Assembly: GCF_000295955.2 (NCBI RefSeq)
Contig: NZ_ALXE01000048.1
Span: 24,087 to 88,086 of the forward strand
Direction of reading: 5' to 3'
DNA length: 64,000 bases
Source: Pantoea sp. A4
GTDB lineage: Bacteria > Pseudomonadota > Gammaproteobacteria > Enterobacterales > Enterobacteriaceae
In this document: positions 51,271 through 61,225 of the stretch, piece by piece
Layout: each line of letters begins with the position of its first letter
Position numbering within the stretch: the stretch's first letter is position 1
Program-made: the position numbers and the translations under genes
The notes under the pieces: generated by a model
What the model was told of the DNA's origin: nothing
What the model saw: only the letters and a program-made list of their open reading frames with translations
Database searches by the model: none

Positions 51271-54046
51271 GCTGTTTTGCCCGCGCCGCTGCGTTTTCGC
51301 CCGCTAATAACCCAAAGATAATGATATCGGCTACGGCATTCCCGCCAATGCGATTCGCACCGTGAATCCCCCCTACCACTTCACCTGCCGCCCAGGCTCC
51401 AGGAATAACCTGCTGATGTTCATCCAGTACCGCGGTGTCAGTATTGATCGTCACACCGCCCATGGTGTGATGCACGCCAGGGGCAATACGAATCGCGAAG
51501 AACGGCCCCTGATTAAGCGGATGACGCAGTGCGGTTTTACGGCCAAAGTCCGCGTCTTCCTGCTGCGCCACGAAACTGTTGTAGCGGTTCAGCGTGGCTT
51601 CCAGCGCCAGTGGGTTCATGTTGAGTTTCACTGCCAGCTCGCCCGGTGTGGGTGCAGAAAGGACAAAACCTTTGGCGATATACTCATCGGCTGCTTTGTT
51701 GTTTTTTCTCACCTGTTCATCAAACACAATCCAGGCACTCTTCTCTGGTAACGCGATTATTTCTGCGGACACCTTGTCGCGAGTTTCCATCTCATTATAA
51801 AAACGCTGCCCCGCCTGGCTCACCAGAATGGCCCCGCCACCGCGAATCGCCTCGGAGATCAGGTAAGATGTGGTCTGTTCTACCGTGGGATGGATCTGGA
51901 TTTCCCCCATGTCCACCGTACCCGCACCAATTTTTTCCAGCATTTTTATGCCGCTACCGGTGGCACCTTTATGGTTGGTGGTAACAAAACCGTCTAACTG
52001 CGGGCAGTACTTCACCACCATTTCCCGGTTTGCACTGAAACCACCGGTGGCGACAATCACACTTTTCGCGTTAAGAATGCGGGTATCATTGTATTCATCC
52101 ACGACCCGTACGCCGCTGACTGCGCCATTCTCCAGCAAGATTTCCTCAACGGCCGTCTCCAGCAGCACCTCAATGTCGCGCTGGTTAATATTCTTCACCA
52201 GGCCGCTGATCAGGAAGCCTCCCACCGCGGAGCGATCCGCTGGCCGGTGAGTACGGTCAATGCTCATACCGCCAGTGATGGTGATGTCCTCCAGCACAAT
52301 GTCATGATTTGCCAGCCAGTCGATGGCGGCCGGAGCGCGTTCAACAAACTGATGAAGCAGTTCAGGGTTATTCTTGTTCTTCCCGCCGCGCAGCGTCTCT
52401 TCGTAGAACAGCTCTTTGCTATCCACAATGCCTTTGATCTGCTGAAAACGCGTCTCTGCGGCGTTCATTCCCACCGAGGCTTTGATGGTGTTGCCGCCGA
52501 TGGTCGGCATTTTTTCAATCACCACCACATGCGCCCCGCGATCGTGTGCCTCAATGGCTGCCGCAAGTCCCGCACCACCGCTGCCAATCACCACCACATC
52601 AAACTGCTGCGGTGCCAGTGGATTTCCCCCCTCATCGATGACCCAGGCTTTATTCGAGGTCGACATCGCGCGGGAGACGGCTTTTTTCAGCGCTTCACTC
52701 TGTGTTGTCGCCCCCGTGATCGCATCAACATGCGGGCTGTTTGCCACGAGCATGCGGTTACGCAAGCTGGTAAACGTGGTGGTGAAATCCACATCCAGCG
52801 TGTCATCAGGCACCATCTGAATGTCGGTGATGCGGTCGGTATCCAGCGTGACGTTGATTTTTAGCTTCAGCGCCTCGGCTTCCACTTTTTCCTGATAAAC
52901 ACCGGCTTTGTATTTACGCCCAGAGGTGCTGACATCACGGATCATCGCGTCCACCAGCGAGAAGCGCCACAGCGGTTCAGGAATATGCAGCGCCTCACGC
53001 TGCGTGCTGTCGATATACAGTTCCAGCTGCTCATTGTGGATGATGCGATCGGCCCAGTTGGGATAGGCAATACAGGCTTTACCCACTGCCACCAGGTCAT
53101 AGCCTTTTTCCAACGCCAGCTCCGCATCCTGCTTATTCACCACACCACCCACGCCAATCACCGGGATTTTCCCCAGTAGCGGCGAACACTGCGCACGGTA
53201 TTTTTCAATCAGTGGCGTGGGGTCCTGGGTATCGACAATGGAGGGACGCAGCAGCGAGCCAACGGAAAAGTGCACATAATCCAGTCCTTGCTCGGCCAGT
53301 TTCTCCAGCAGGTACAGGGTGTCATCAAAGCGAATGCCGGGCACTTCAAGCTCTTCTGGCGAGAAGCGATAGCCAATAATGAAGGTCGGATCGGCAAAGC
53401 GCCTTGCCATCTTGTGAGTGATTTCCAGCACCGCCAGAGGGAAGCGCGCGCGATTGTCGCGGCTTCCGCCCCACTTATCGTCGCGCTGGTTAGAATTGGG
53501 GGAATAGAATTGCTGGATCAGGTAGGTATTCGCGCCGTGGATCTCTACACCATCAAATCCTGCTTTAATAGCACGGTTCACGGCATCACCAAATTTGGTG
53601 ATCATCACATCCACTTCTTCGGCGGTTAACGCCTGTGGCGTCGTCGCACCGACTCTTGGAGCGGCAATTGCGCTGGGTGCTACCGGCGTGCGCCCGCCAA
53701 TCAGCTCAGGCTCTACCATGCGCCCGCCGTGGTAGATTTGCAAAATGGCTTTTGAGCCCTGGGACTTTATGGCACTGGCGATTTTCGCCAAGCCGGAGAT
53801 TTTGTTATCGCTATCGATAGCTATAGCGCCAGGAAAAGCCGGTCCTTTGGGATCGATAAAGCAGCACTCGACAATCACGCTACCAATACTGCCCGCCCTT
53901 GAGCGGTAGTAGTCCACCAGTTCACTGGTCACTGTGCCATCATAAAATCCGGTGCAGGTTGTCATGGGTGCCATTAACAAGCGATTTTTCAGTACAGCAC
54001 CATTCGGCAACGTCAGCGGATTCAGAATCGGGGTGCGTTTATTCAT
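51263..54046 (-). CDS. Soluble NADH-dependent fumarate reductase (OYE-FMN_bind-FAD fusion)
   Basis: A 927-residue flavoprotein from ATG 54046 (GGAG 8 nt upstream). Domains in order: old-yellow-enzyme-like NADH dehydrogenase (about 8-370, YHGGRM, GANTYLIQQFYSPNSN); FMN_bind (about 400-470) with the covalent site DAITGATTQSEALKK; and a fumarate-reductase FAD domain (about 485-920, VVVIGSGGAGLAAAIEAHDR, GGNTIKASVGMNA, HTMGGVTIN, HGANRIGGNAVAD). This arrangement matches the cytoplasmic NADH:fumarate reductase described in Klebsiella pneumoniae, which reoxidises NADH in anoxia without the respiratory chain. The 8-nt overlap with the ApbE gene supports covalent flavinylation. Methacrylate or other enoates are alternative acceptors. 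Confidence 0.92.
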   Translation of the reverse strand: MNKRTPILNPLTLPNGAVLKNRLLMAPMTTCTGFYDGTVTSELVDYYRSRAGSIGSVIVECCFIDPKGPAFPGAIAIDSDNKISGLAKIASAIKSQGSKAILQIYHGGRMVEPELIGGRTPVAPSAIAAPRVGATTPQALTAEEVDVMITKFGDAVNRAIKAGFDGVEIHGANTYLIQQFYSPNSNQRDDKWGGSRDNRARFPLAVLEITHKMARRFADPTFIIGYRFSPEELEVPGIRFDDTLYLLEKLAEQGLDYVHFSVGSLLRPSIVDTQDPTPLIEKYRAQCSPLLGKIPVIGVGGVVNKQDAELALEKGYDLVAVGKACIAYPNWADRIIHNEQLELYIDSTQREALHIPEPLWRFSLVDAMIRDVSTSGRKYKAGVYQEKVEAEALKLKINVTLDTDRITDIQMVPDDTLDVDFTTTFTSLRNRMLVANSPHVDAITGATTQSEALKKAVSRAMSTSNKAWVIDEGGNPLAPQQFDVVVIGSGGAGLAAAIEAHDRGAHVVVIEKMPTIGGNTIKASVGMNAAETRFQQIKGIVDSKELFYEETLRGGKNKNNPELLHQFVERAPAAIDWLANHDIVLEDITITGGMSIDRTHRPADRSAVGGFLISGLVKNINQRDIEVLLETAVEEILLENGAVSGVRVVDEYNDTRILNAKSVIVATGGFSANREMVVKYCPQLDGFVTTNHKGATGSGIKMLEKIGAGTVDMGEIQIHPTVEQTTSYLISEAIRGGGAILVSQAGQRFYNEMETRDKVSAEIIALPEKSAWIVFDEQVRKNNKAADEYIAKGFVLSAPTPGELAVKLNMNPLALEATLNRYNSFVAQQEDADFGRKTALRHPLNQGPFFAIRIAPGVHHTMGGVTINTDTAVLDEHQQVIPGAWAAGEVVGGIHGANRIGGNAVADIIIFGLLAGENAAARAKQHV

Positions 54047-54417
54047 TATCAAAACTCCAAAATTTAACAACCTGGATTAATGCCACCGGAAAACTCTCCC
54101 TGCAAGGAGTGATCCGATGAGAACAAATAAAGATGAAAACCTGTAGGCGTGCAGAAGCGGCGTTTATCGCTCGGAATAATTATAGTGACAAACTGGCAAT
54201 CTTTTCCAAAAATGCTATTAATTAATCAGATAAGGGTTAAATGCAATTTCTTAGGCTTAACCTTATTGCAACATCAATAATTACCCTTTTATTTCAATAA
54301 GTTAAAAAGATACAGCCAAATAACCTTTATTTTCAATGCATTGGGAAATTTCTTGCCTTATCTGTGAGTTACTTTACGCCTACTCGGTGTAGAAAGAGAG
54401 TGCAGCGAGGGGGTTTG

Positions 54418-54431
54418 TTGATCCAGATCAA
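54418..54431. promoter_or_regulatory. FNR-type box in the fumarate module
   Basis: TTGAT-CCAG-ATCAA is a perfect FNR consensus palindrome. On the plus strand a CATATT -10-like element lies at 54456-54461, placing the box near -41.5 of the predicted start for the carrier gene (class II activation). The remaining 539-bp divergent region is AT-rich and shows no gene; the reductase promoter was not pinned down. Confidence 0.8.
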
Positions 54432-54585
54432 CATTAATCACGTATTAAGTCGCATCATATTGTCATTAGCTCCAGTTATTTTTTTACCATTCATTTTTGG
54501 GTGACATGACCGTTTATTGCAAAGCGTTTTAATTAAAAGGTCAGCGTCGAACGAATGCTATTTCACTCACTTTCAGAATACTGCC

Positions 54586-56091
54586 ATGACAAATATAACG
54601 CCTGTTCGTGAACCCGCTCCGCCTGCGGCATCGGGTAAAAAGAAACGCCTCATCATGTTGTTCCTGCCCGTTCTGGTGGCTGTTTTACTGCTGTTGGTGC
54701 CGGTTCCTGCGGGCCTCGAGCCTCATGCCTGGCACTTCTTCGCCATTTTCGTCGGGGTCATCATCGGCCTCATTTTCGAACCGCTACCTGGTGCCGTCAT
54801 CGGTCTGACCGGTGTCGTCGTGATTGCCCTGTTCAGCCAGTGGCTGCTGTTTAGCCCGGCTGAACTAGCCGATCCGAAGTTCAAACCCGCCGGTCAGGCC
54901 TTTAAGTGGGCGGTCAGTGGCTTTGGCAACTCGACGGTATGGCTGATTTTCGGTGCCTTTATGTTTGCCGCGGGCTACGATAAAACCCAGTTTGGCCGCC
55001 GACTGGCGTTGATTCTGGTGAAGTATCTTGGCCGCCGCAGCCTGACATTAGGCTACGCGATTACTTTTGCCGACCTGCTGCTAGCCCCCTTTACCCCCTC
55101 GAATACGGCACGCAGCGGTGGCACCATTTATCCCATTATCGCCAACCTCCCACCACTCTATGGCTCAAAGCCCAACGATCCGAGCTCACGTCGAATTGGT
55201 TCCTATCTGATGTGGGTGGCGATCACCGCCGCTTGTATCACCAGTTCTATGTTCCTCTCTGCCCTGGCCCCCAATCTGCTGGCGTTAGCCCTGGTGAGGA
55301 GCGTGATTGGCTTCGATATTTCATGGGGTATGTGGTTCCTCGCCTTTCTGCCTTTAGGGGTGCTGCTGATTCTGACCATGCCGCTGCTGGCTTACTGGTT
55401 CTATCCGCCGGAGGTCAAAATTAACGACGAAGTACCGCGCTGGGCCAACAGTGAGCTGGAAAAGCTGGGCAAGCTTTCACGCAATGAGATTCTGCTGCTG
55501 GTGTTTGTGATCTGCGCGCTACTGATGTGGATTTTCGCCACCGGTTGGATTGAGCCCGCCATGGCCGCCCTGCTGGTGATTGTGCTGATGCTGTGGACCG
55601 GCGTTTTGAACTGGAGTGATATCACCAACAACAAGGCGGCGTGGAATACCTTTGCCTGGTTTGCCACGCTGGTGGCACTGGCGGATGGTCTTGCGCGCGT
55701 GGGCTTTATTGCCTGGCTAGGCAAAGAGGGTGCGCTGCTGTTACACGGCTATGATCCGCAGGTCTCTGCCGTGGTGCTCCTGGTGGCGTTCTATCTGCTG
55801 CACTACCTGTTTGCCAGCACCACCGCGCATACCACTGCACTGCTGCCTGCTATGCTGACCATCGCCGCCTCCATTCCTGGCATCAATATGCCGGTCTTCT
55901 GTCTGATGATGTGTACCTCACTCGGCGTGATGGGCATTATCACCCCATATGGCACCGGCCCCAGCCCGATTTACTACGGCAGTGGATACTTGCCCACCGC
56001 AGACTACTGGCGTTTAGGGACCATTTTCGGGGCCATTTTCCTCGGCGCGCTGATGCTGATTGCCTACCCGTGGATGGTAATGATGTTCTAA
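54586..56091 (+). CDS. DASS-family dicarboxylate/anion transporter (CitT/TtdT-like)
   Basis: Inner-membrane anion carrier of 501 residues with about 12 hydrophobic helices. SNTARSGGTIYPI is the first SNT substrate motif of the divalent anion:Na+ symporter family, and the second half has FASTTAHTTALLPAMLTIA and TPYGTGPSPIYYGSGY, as in E. coli TtdT/CitT antiporters. ATG 54586 is selected; upstream in-frame codons give a Cys/Phe-rich leader. Neighbour genes suggest exchange of fumarate, malate, tartrate or succinate. It leads into the fumarase gene on the same strand. Confidence 0.92.
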   Translation: MTNITPVREPAPPAASGKKKRLIMLFLPVLVAVLLLLVPVPAGLEPHAWHFFAIFVGVIIGLIFEPLPGAVIGLTGVVVIALFSQWLLFSPAELADPKFKPAGQAFKWAVSGFGNSTVWLIFGAFMFAAGYDKTQFGRRLALILVKYLGRRSLTLGYAITFADLLLAPFTPSNTARSGGTIYPIIANLPPLYGSKPNDPSSRRIGSYLMWVAITAACITSSMFLSALAPNLLALALVRSVIGFDISWGMWFLAFLPLGVLLILTMPLLAYWFYPPEVKINDEVPRWANSELEKLGKLSRNEILLLVFVICALLMWIFATGWIEPAMAALLVIVLMLWTGVLNWSDITNNKAAWNTFAWFATLVALADGLARVGFIAWLGKEGALLLHGYDPQVSAVVLLVAFYLLHYLFASTTAHTTALLPAMLTIAASIPGINMPVFCLMMCTSLGVMGIITPYGTGPSPIYYGSGYLPTADYWRLGTIFGAIFLGALMLIAYPWMVMMF

Positions 56092-56146
56092 TCTTTGTGT
56101 GGAAATAACACCCCTAAAGCTTAACAGTAGAGTAACATAGCCCTCC

Positions 56147-56165
56147 GCCCCCTCTTGTAGGGGGC
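56147..56165 (+). other. GC-rich hairpin between carrier and fumarase genes
   Basis: GCCCCC-TCTTGTA-GGGGGC followed by an A-run, not a T-run, on the plus strand. It could stabilise the upstream mRNA or reduce read-through into the fumarase gene. Confidence 0.45.
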
Positions 56166-56232
56166 AAAAAACAATAATGTCGTCAGCGATGTTGCCGCCC
56201 GTGGCGCAACCTCTCATTCAGTGAGTAAAAAA

Positions 56233-57879
56233 ATGTCGAATAAACCGTTTTATTACCAGAACCCCTTCCCTCTTACCGAGGATGAAACTGAATATTATCT
56301 GCTGAGTCGCGATCATGTTTCTGTCGCAGAATTCGCAGGCGAAGAAGTGCTGAAAGTAGAGCCACAGGCGCTGACGATGCTGGCAAAACAGGCCTTTCAC
56401 GATGCGTCATTTATGCTTCGTCCCGCGCATCAGCGCCAGGTAGCAGCGATTCTTGACGATCCTGAAGCCAGCGAAAACGATCGCTACGTTGCCCTCCAGT
56501 TCTTACGCAACTCCGAAATTGCCACCAAAGGTATTCTGCCAACCTGCCAGGACACCGGGACTGCCATCATCATGGGCAAAAAAGGCCAGCGCGTCTGGAC
56601 GGGCGGCGGAGATGAAGCGGCACTGTCACGCGGCGTCTATGACACCTTTATTGAAGACAACCTGCGTTATTCGCAGAATGCCGCGTTGGATATGTACAAA
56701 GAGGTCAACACCGGCACCAACCTGCCCGCGCAGATCGATCTCTACAGCGTGGATGGTGACGAGTATAAGTTCCTGTGCATTGCCAAGGGTGGCGGTTCGG
56801 CGAACAAAACCTATCTCTACCAGGAGACCAAAGCGCTGCTCACCCCTGGTCGCCTGAAAGAGTACCTGACAGAGAAAATGCGCTCACTGGGGACGGCGGC
56901 CTGCCCGCCTTACCATATCGCCTTTGTCATTGGCGGCACCTCGGCTGAGAGCACCTTAAAAACCGTTAAGCTGGCCTCTACCCACTACTATGATGGCCTG
57001 CCGACGGAAGGCAACGAACACGGCCAGGCCTTCCGCGATGTGCAGTTAGAGCAGGAGCTGCTGCTGGAAGCACAGAACATTGGTCTGGGTGCTCAGTTTG
57101 GCGGTAAGTATTTCGCCCATGATATTCGCGTCGTGCGTCTGCCGCGCCATGGTGCCTCTTGCCCAGTGGGTATGGGCGTTTCCTGCTCTGCCGACCGTAA
57201 CATCAAAGCCAAGATCAACCGCGAAGGGATCTGGATTGAGAAACTGGAGCAGAATCCAGGCCAGTATATTCCTGCCGAATTGCGCCAGCAGGGCGAAGGT
57301 GAAGTGGTTCAGGTCGATCTCAACCGCCCAATGTCCGATATTCTGGCACAGCTGTCGCAATACCCGGTCTCTACGCGCCTGTCGCTGAGCGGCACCATTA
57401 TTGTGGCGCGCGATATTGCCCACGCGAAGCTGAAAGAGCGTATTGATAACGGTGACGGTCTGCCGCAGTACATGAAAGATCATCCGGTGTACTACGCGGG
57501 CCCCGCCAAAACACCGGAAGGCTACGCCTCTGGCTCTTTAGGCCCGACCACCGCAGGACGCATGGATTCCTACGTTGATCTGTTCCAGGCACACGGCGGC
57601 AGTATGGTGATGCTGGCTAAAGGCAACCGCAGCCGCCAGGTGACGGAAGCTTGCCACAAACACGGAGGTTTCTATCTGGGCAGCATCGGTGGCCCGGCAG
57701 CCGTGCTGGCACAACAGAGTATTCGTCATCTTGAGTGCGTGGAGTACGCCGAACTGGGAATGGAAGCCGTGTGGAAGATTGAAGTGGATAACTTCCCGGC
57801 GTTTATTCTGGTGGATGATAAAGGGGAAGACTTCTTTGAGAATATTCGTCTGAATCAGTGCGCGAAGTGTGTGAAATAA
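56233..57879 (+). CDS. fumA: Class I fumarate hydratase (FumA/FumB)
   Basis: Oxygen-sensitive [4Fe-4S] fumarase, malate to fumarate. ATG 56233 (MSNKPFYYQNPFPLTEDETE) aligns with E. coli FumA/FumB and gives 548 residues; the GTG at 56221 is rejected. Cluster cysteines are in LPTCQDTG, TAACPPYH and ASCPVGMG. The C-terminal half has the swivelling domain with GPTTAGRMDSYVDLFQAHGG. Position after a dicarboxylate carrier with an FNR box recalls E. coli dcuB-fumB, so an anaerobic FumB-like role is likely even though the symbol fumA is the general one for the family. Confidence 0.93.
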   Translation: MSNKPFYYQNPFPLTEDETEYYLLSRDHVSVAEFAGEEVLKVEPQALTMLAKQAFHDASFMLRPAHQRQVAAILDDPEASENDRYVALQFLRNSEIATKGILPTCQDTGTAIIMGKKGQRVWTGGGDEAALSRGVYDTFIEDNLRYSQNAALDMYKEVNTGTNLPAQIDLYSVDGDEYKFLCIAKGGGSANKTYLYQETKALLTPGRLKEYLTEKMRSLGTAACPPYHIAFVIGGTSAESTLKTVKLASTHYYDGLPTEGNEHGQAFRDVQLEQELLLEAQNIGLGAQFGGKYFAHDIRVVRLPRHGASCPVGMGVSCSADRNIKAKINREGIWIEKLEQNPGQYIPAELRQQGEGEVVQVDLNRPMSDILAQLSQYPVSTRLSLSGTIIVARDIAHAKLKERIDNGDGLPQYMKDHPVYYAGPAKTPEGYASGSLGPTTAGRMDSYVDLFQAHGGSMVMLAKGNRSRQVTEACHKHGGFYLGSIGGPAAVLAQQSIRHLECVEYAELGMEAVWKIEVDNFPAFILVDDKGEDFFENIRLNQCAKCVK

Positions 57880-57890
57880 GCCAGAAGTAA

Positions 57891-57915
57891 AGAGCGAGGC
57901 CTGAAGCCTCGCTCT
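57891..57915. terminator. Bidirectional terminator between fumarase and serA
   Basis: Perfect 10-bp arms (AGAGCGAGGC / GCCTCGCTCT) with loop CTGAA between the convergent genes. The minus strand has TTTACTT after it, for serA. Confidence 0.75.
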
Positions 57916-57921
57916 CTGATA

Positions 57922-59160
57922 TTAGTACAGCATACGGGCGCGAATGGTGCCCGGAATCGCCTTCAGCAGTTGCAGTGCGTTATCCGCGACGCTCTGTTCA
58001 GCATCGATATCGATAACCACGTAACCCATCACCGGTGAAGTTTGCAGATACTGGGCGGAAATGTTGATGCCCTGCTCAGCAAAGATCTGGTTGATGGCGG
58101 TCAATACGCCTGGACGGTTTTCATGGATGTGCAGCAGACGGCTGGCGCTGGCACCGTGCGGTGGCAGTGAAGCCTCTGGGAAGTTCACCGCCGTCAGCGT
58201 AGAACCGTTATCGGAGTATTTGCTCAGCTTCGCAGCCACTTCCAGACCGATGTTTTCCTGCGCTTCTTCGGTAGAACCCCCGATGTGTGGCGTCAGAATC
58301 ACGTTATCAAACTCGCTCAGCGGAGAGATAAACGGATCGTTGTTGGTCGCAGGTTCAACCGGGAATACGTCAATTGCTGCACCACCAAGGTGTTTGCTAC
58401 GCAGGGCAGCACAGAGTGCATCGATATCGACTACTGTACCGCGTGAGGCGTTGATCAGCAGCGCGCCTGGCTTCATCTGTGCCAGTTCCGCTTCCCCGAT
58501 CATATCCTGGGTTTCTGGGGTTTCCGGGACATGCAAACTGACCACATCACTGATGTTCAGCAACTCAGACAGCGAGCTAACCTGCGTGGTGTTACCGATG
58601 GTGAGCTTGTTCTCGATGTCGTAGAAATAGACGCGCATCCCCAGGCTTTCCGCCAGCACACCCAGCTGTACGCCGATGTGGCCATAGCCGATGATGCCGA
58701 GTTTTTTACCGCGCGCTTCAAAGAAGCCTTTTGCATTTTTGTTCCAGATACCACGGTGTGCTTTGGCACTCGCTTCTGGCACGCCACGCAGCAGCAGCAG
58801 CAGTTCACCAATCACCAGCTCCGCAACGGAACGGGTGTTAGAGTAAGGTGCGTTGAAGACCGGAATACCGCGCTTAGCAGCGGCTTCCAGGTCAACCTGG
58901 TTGGTACCGATGCAGAAACAGCCCACTGCAACCAGCTTTTCCGCTGCCGCGAAGATCTCTTCAGTCAGATGGGTACGGGAACGGATGCCGATGAAGTGTG
59001 CATCTTTGATCGATGCTTTCAGCGCTTCGGAATCCAATGCGCCTTTGTGGAATTCGATGTTGGTATAGCCCGCCGCACGGAGACTTTCTAGTGCGCTCTG
59101 ATGGACACCTTCCACCAGCAGGAACTTAATCTTGTCTTTCTCAAGTGTTACTTTTGCCAT
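57922..59160 (-). CDS. serA: D-3-phosphoglycerate dehydrogenase SerA
   Basis: First enzyme of serine synthesis, NAD-dependent. It has 412 residues (E. coli 410). The Rossmann motif GIIGYGHIGVQLGVLAESLG, NASRGTVVDIDALC and HIGGSTEEAQENIG (catalytic His) are present. The C-terminal ACT domain (about 340-412) for serine feedback ends GTIRARMLY. The 281-bp gap to rpiA should hold its Lrp-controlled promoters. Confidence 0.98.
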   Translation of the reverse strand: MAKVTLEKDKIKFLLVEGVHQSALESLRAAGYTNIEFHKGALDSEALKASIKDAHFIGIRSRTHLTEEIFAAAEKLVAVGCFCIGTNQVDLEAAAKRGIPVFNAPYSNTRSVAELVIGELLLLLRGVPEASAKAHRGIWNKNAKGFFEARGKKLGIIGYGHIGVQLGVLAESLGMRVYFYDIENKLTIGNTTQVSSLSELLNISDVVSLHVPETPETQDMIGEAELAQMKPGALLINASRGTVVDIDALCAALRSKHLGGAAIDVFPVEPATNNDPFISPLSEFDNVILTPHIGGSTEEAQENIGLEVAAKLSKYSDNGSTLTAVNFPEASLPPHGASASRLLHIHENRPGVLTAINQIFAEQGINISAQYLQTSPVMGYVVIDIDAEQSVADNALQLLKAIPGTIRARMLY

Positions 59161-59441
59161 TTCCCGACCCTGTTTCTGAATTCAACGAGAGCTGATATAA
59201 GTCAGCCTTCTGTCAAAATAACAAAAAATACGTTTGCAGCAATACAAACGATTGCCTGCCCCACAGCACGGGGCAGGTCAGGAACAGCAGATCACGGTAC
59301 AAAATCAGGTGCCTTCGCTGGATTTAGGATATTAAAGCGCTTTCCTGGGAGATTTTGTGACATATAGCACCGAATTTGCCCCGAATAAGAAAACATTTTT
59401 TATCGCTAAAAAGAACGCGCCCCCTGAGTGACGTTACCAGA

Positions 59442-60101
59442 TCATTTCTTGATGGTTTTGACCCCATCAGCCGTGCCAATCAGGGCGATATCCGCGCCAC
59501 GAGCAGCAAACAGCCCTACGGTCACAACGCCTGGCAACGCATTAATCGCCCTTTCCAGCGCAGAAGGATCGGTGATGCTGAGATTGTGCACATCCAGAAT
59601 CAGGTTGCCATTGTCTGTCACAACGTTTTGACGATACTCCGGCAGACCACCGAGTTTGACCAACTCACGTGCGACATACGAACGTGCCATCGGAATGACT
59701 TCTACCGGCAGCGGGAATTTACCCAGCACATCCACTTCTTTCGAAGCATCCGCGATGCAGATAAAGGTTTTCGCCACGGCGGCAACAATTTTTTCCCGCG
59801 TTAATGCTGCACCGCCGCCTTTGATCATCTGCATCTGCGGGTTAATCTCATCCGCACCATCGACATACACCGACAAAGCATCAACTTCATTGAGATCAAA
59901 CACCGGAATACCGAGGCTTTTCAGCTTTTCCGTCGAGGCTTCCGAGCTGGAAACCGCGCCCTCAATCTGGTGCTTGATGGTAGCAAGGGCGTCAATAAAA
60001 TGGGCTGCCGTAGAGCCGGTGCCAACGCCAACAATGGTGCCGGGTTGCACATATTGCAGTGCTGCCCAACCTACCGCTTTTTTCAGTTCATCCTGGGTCA
60101 T
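59442..60101 (-). CDS. rpiA: Ribose-5-phosphate isomerase A
   Basis: Interconverts ribose-5-P and ribulose-5-P. It has 219 residues, as in E. coli. VGVGTGSTAAHFIDAL (phosphate loop), VYVDGADEINPQMQMIKGGG (catalytic Asp residues) and LTREKIVAAVAK (catalytic Glu/Lys) are clear. It is divergent from argP, the usual neighbour. Confidence 0.98.
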   Translation of the reverse strand: MTQDELKKAVGWAALQYVQPGTIVGVGTGSTAAHFIDALATIKHQIEGAVSSSEASTEKLKSLGIPVFDLNEVDALSVYVDGADEINPQMQMIKGGGAALTREKIVAAVAKTFICIADASKEVDVLGKFPLPVEVIPMARSYVARELVKLGGLPEYRQNVVTDNGNLILDVHNLSITDPSALERAINALPGVVTVGLFAARGADIALIGTADGVKTIKK

Positions 60102-60269
60102 GGTATGTTTAAAACCTGTGCGACAACGAAGTGGGCGTAGTATAAAGCATGGATGAATAAAATTGCGCGAACCTTAGGTGTCGTTTCGCGGCTTTGGAAG
60201 CCAGCCCACAAAACTGAACCTCGCCGTTTTGTGGTCGAGTGTTGTCCACCCTGAAGGAGAAACAGAATA

Positions 60270-61175
60270 ATGAAACGCCCGGATTATCGAACGCTTCAGG
60301 CGCTGGATGCTGTGATTCGTGAACGCGGCTTTGAACGTGCTGCGCAAAAGTTATGTATTACCCAATCGGCGGTATCGCAGCGTATCAAGCAACTGGAAAA
60401 CCTGTTTGGTCAGCCGTTACTGGTGCGCACCGTGCCGCCACGCCCTACAGAGCAGGGCCAGAAGCTGTTAGCGCTGTTGCATCAGGTAGAGTTACTTGAA
60501 GAGGAGTGGTTAGGTGATGAGAATGGCGGCACCACGCCGCTGCTACTGTCTCTGGCGGTCAACGCCGACAGTCTCGCCACCTGGTTGCTCCCGGCACTGA
60601 AAGAAGTGCTGGCGGATTCCCCGGTGCGCCTGAATTTGCAGGTAGAAGATGAAACCCGTACCCAGGAGCGTCTGCGTCGTGGTGAAGTGGTTGGCGCGGT
60701 AAGTATTCAGCCACAGCCGCTACCAAGCTGCCTGGTCGATCAGCTCGGTGCGCTGGATTACCTGTTTGTCGCCTCACCGGCGTTTGCGGAGCGCTATTTC
60801 CCGAATGGCGTCACCCGTGCAGCGCTGTTGAAAGCCCCGGTGGTGGCCTTTGACCATCTGGATGATATGCATCAGGCATTTTTACAGCAGAATTTCGATC
60901 TGTCACCGGGCAGTGTGCCCTGCCATATCGTGAACTCTTCGGAAGCCTTCGTGCAGATGGCTCGCCAGAGTTCAACCTGCTGTATGATTCCACATCTGCA
61001 GATTGAACGTGAACTGGCCAGCGGTGAACTGATTGATTTAACCCCGGGTCTGCTGCAACGCCGGATGCTTTACTGGCACCGCTTTGCGCCGGAGAGCCGT
61101 TTAATGCGCCGGGTAACCGATGCGCTGCTGGAACATGGGCACCGAGTCTTGCGCCAGGATGTGCAGCCAATCTGA
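60270..61175 (+). CDS. argP: ArgP (IciA), LysR-type regulator
   Basis: Activates argO in response to arginine and lysine, and other genes. It has 301 residues (E. coli 297). The opening MKRPDYRTLQALDAVIRERG and the helix-turn-helix CITQSAVSQRIKQLENLFG match E. coli nearly exactly, as does DHLDDMHQAFLQQNFDL. The target argO lies two genes downstream. ATG 60270 follows AAGGAG. Confidence 0.98.
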   Translation: MKRPDYRTLQALDAVIRERGFERAAQKLCITQSAVSQRIKQLENLFGQPLLVRTVPPRPTEQGQKLLALLHQVELLEEEWLGDENGGTTPLLLSLAVNADSLATWLLPALKEVLADSPVRLNLQVEDETRTQERLRRGEVVGAVSIQPQPLPSCLVDQLGALDYLFVASPAFAERYFPNGVTRAALLKAPVVAFDHLDDMHQAFLQQNFDLSPGSVPCHIVNSSEAFVQMARQSSTCCMIPHLQIERELASGELIDLTPGLLQRRMLYWHRFAPESRLMRRVTDALLEHGHRVLRQDVQPI

Positions 61176-61187
61176 TTGTTTGATCGT

Positions 61188-61216
61188 AAAAAAGCCCGTT
61201 GAACGGGCTTTTTTTT
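61188..61216. terminator. argP/yggE bidirectional terminator
   Basis: AAAAAGCCCGTT-GA-ACGGGCTTTTTTTT, ideal for the plus strand and good for the minus strand, in the 50-bp gap between the convergent genes. Confidence 0.9.
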
Positions 61217-61225
61217 ACCTGCGAG

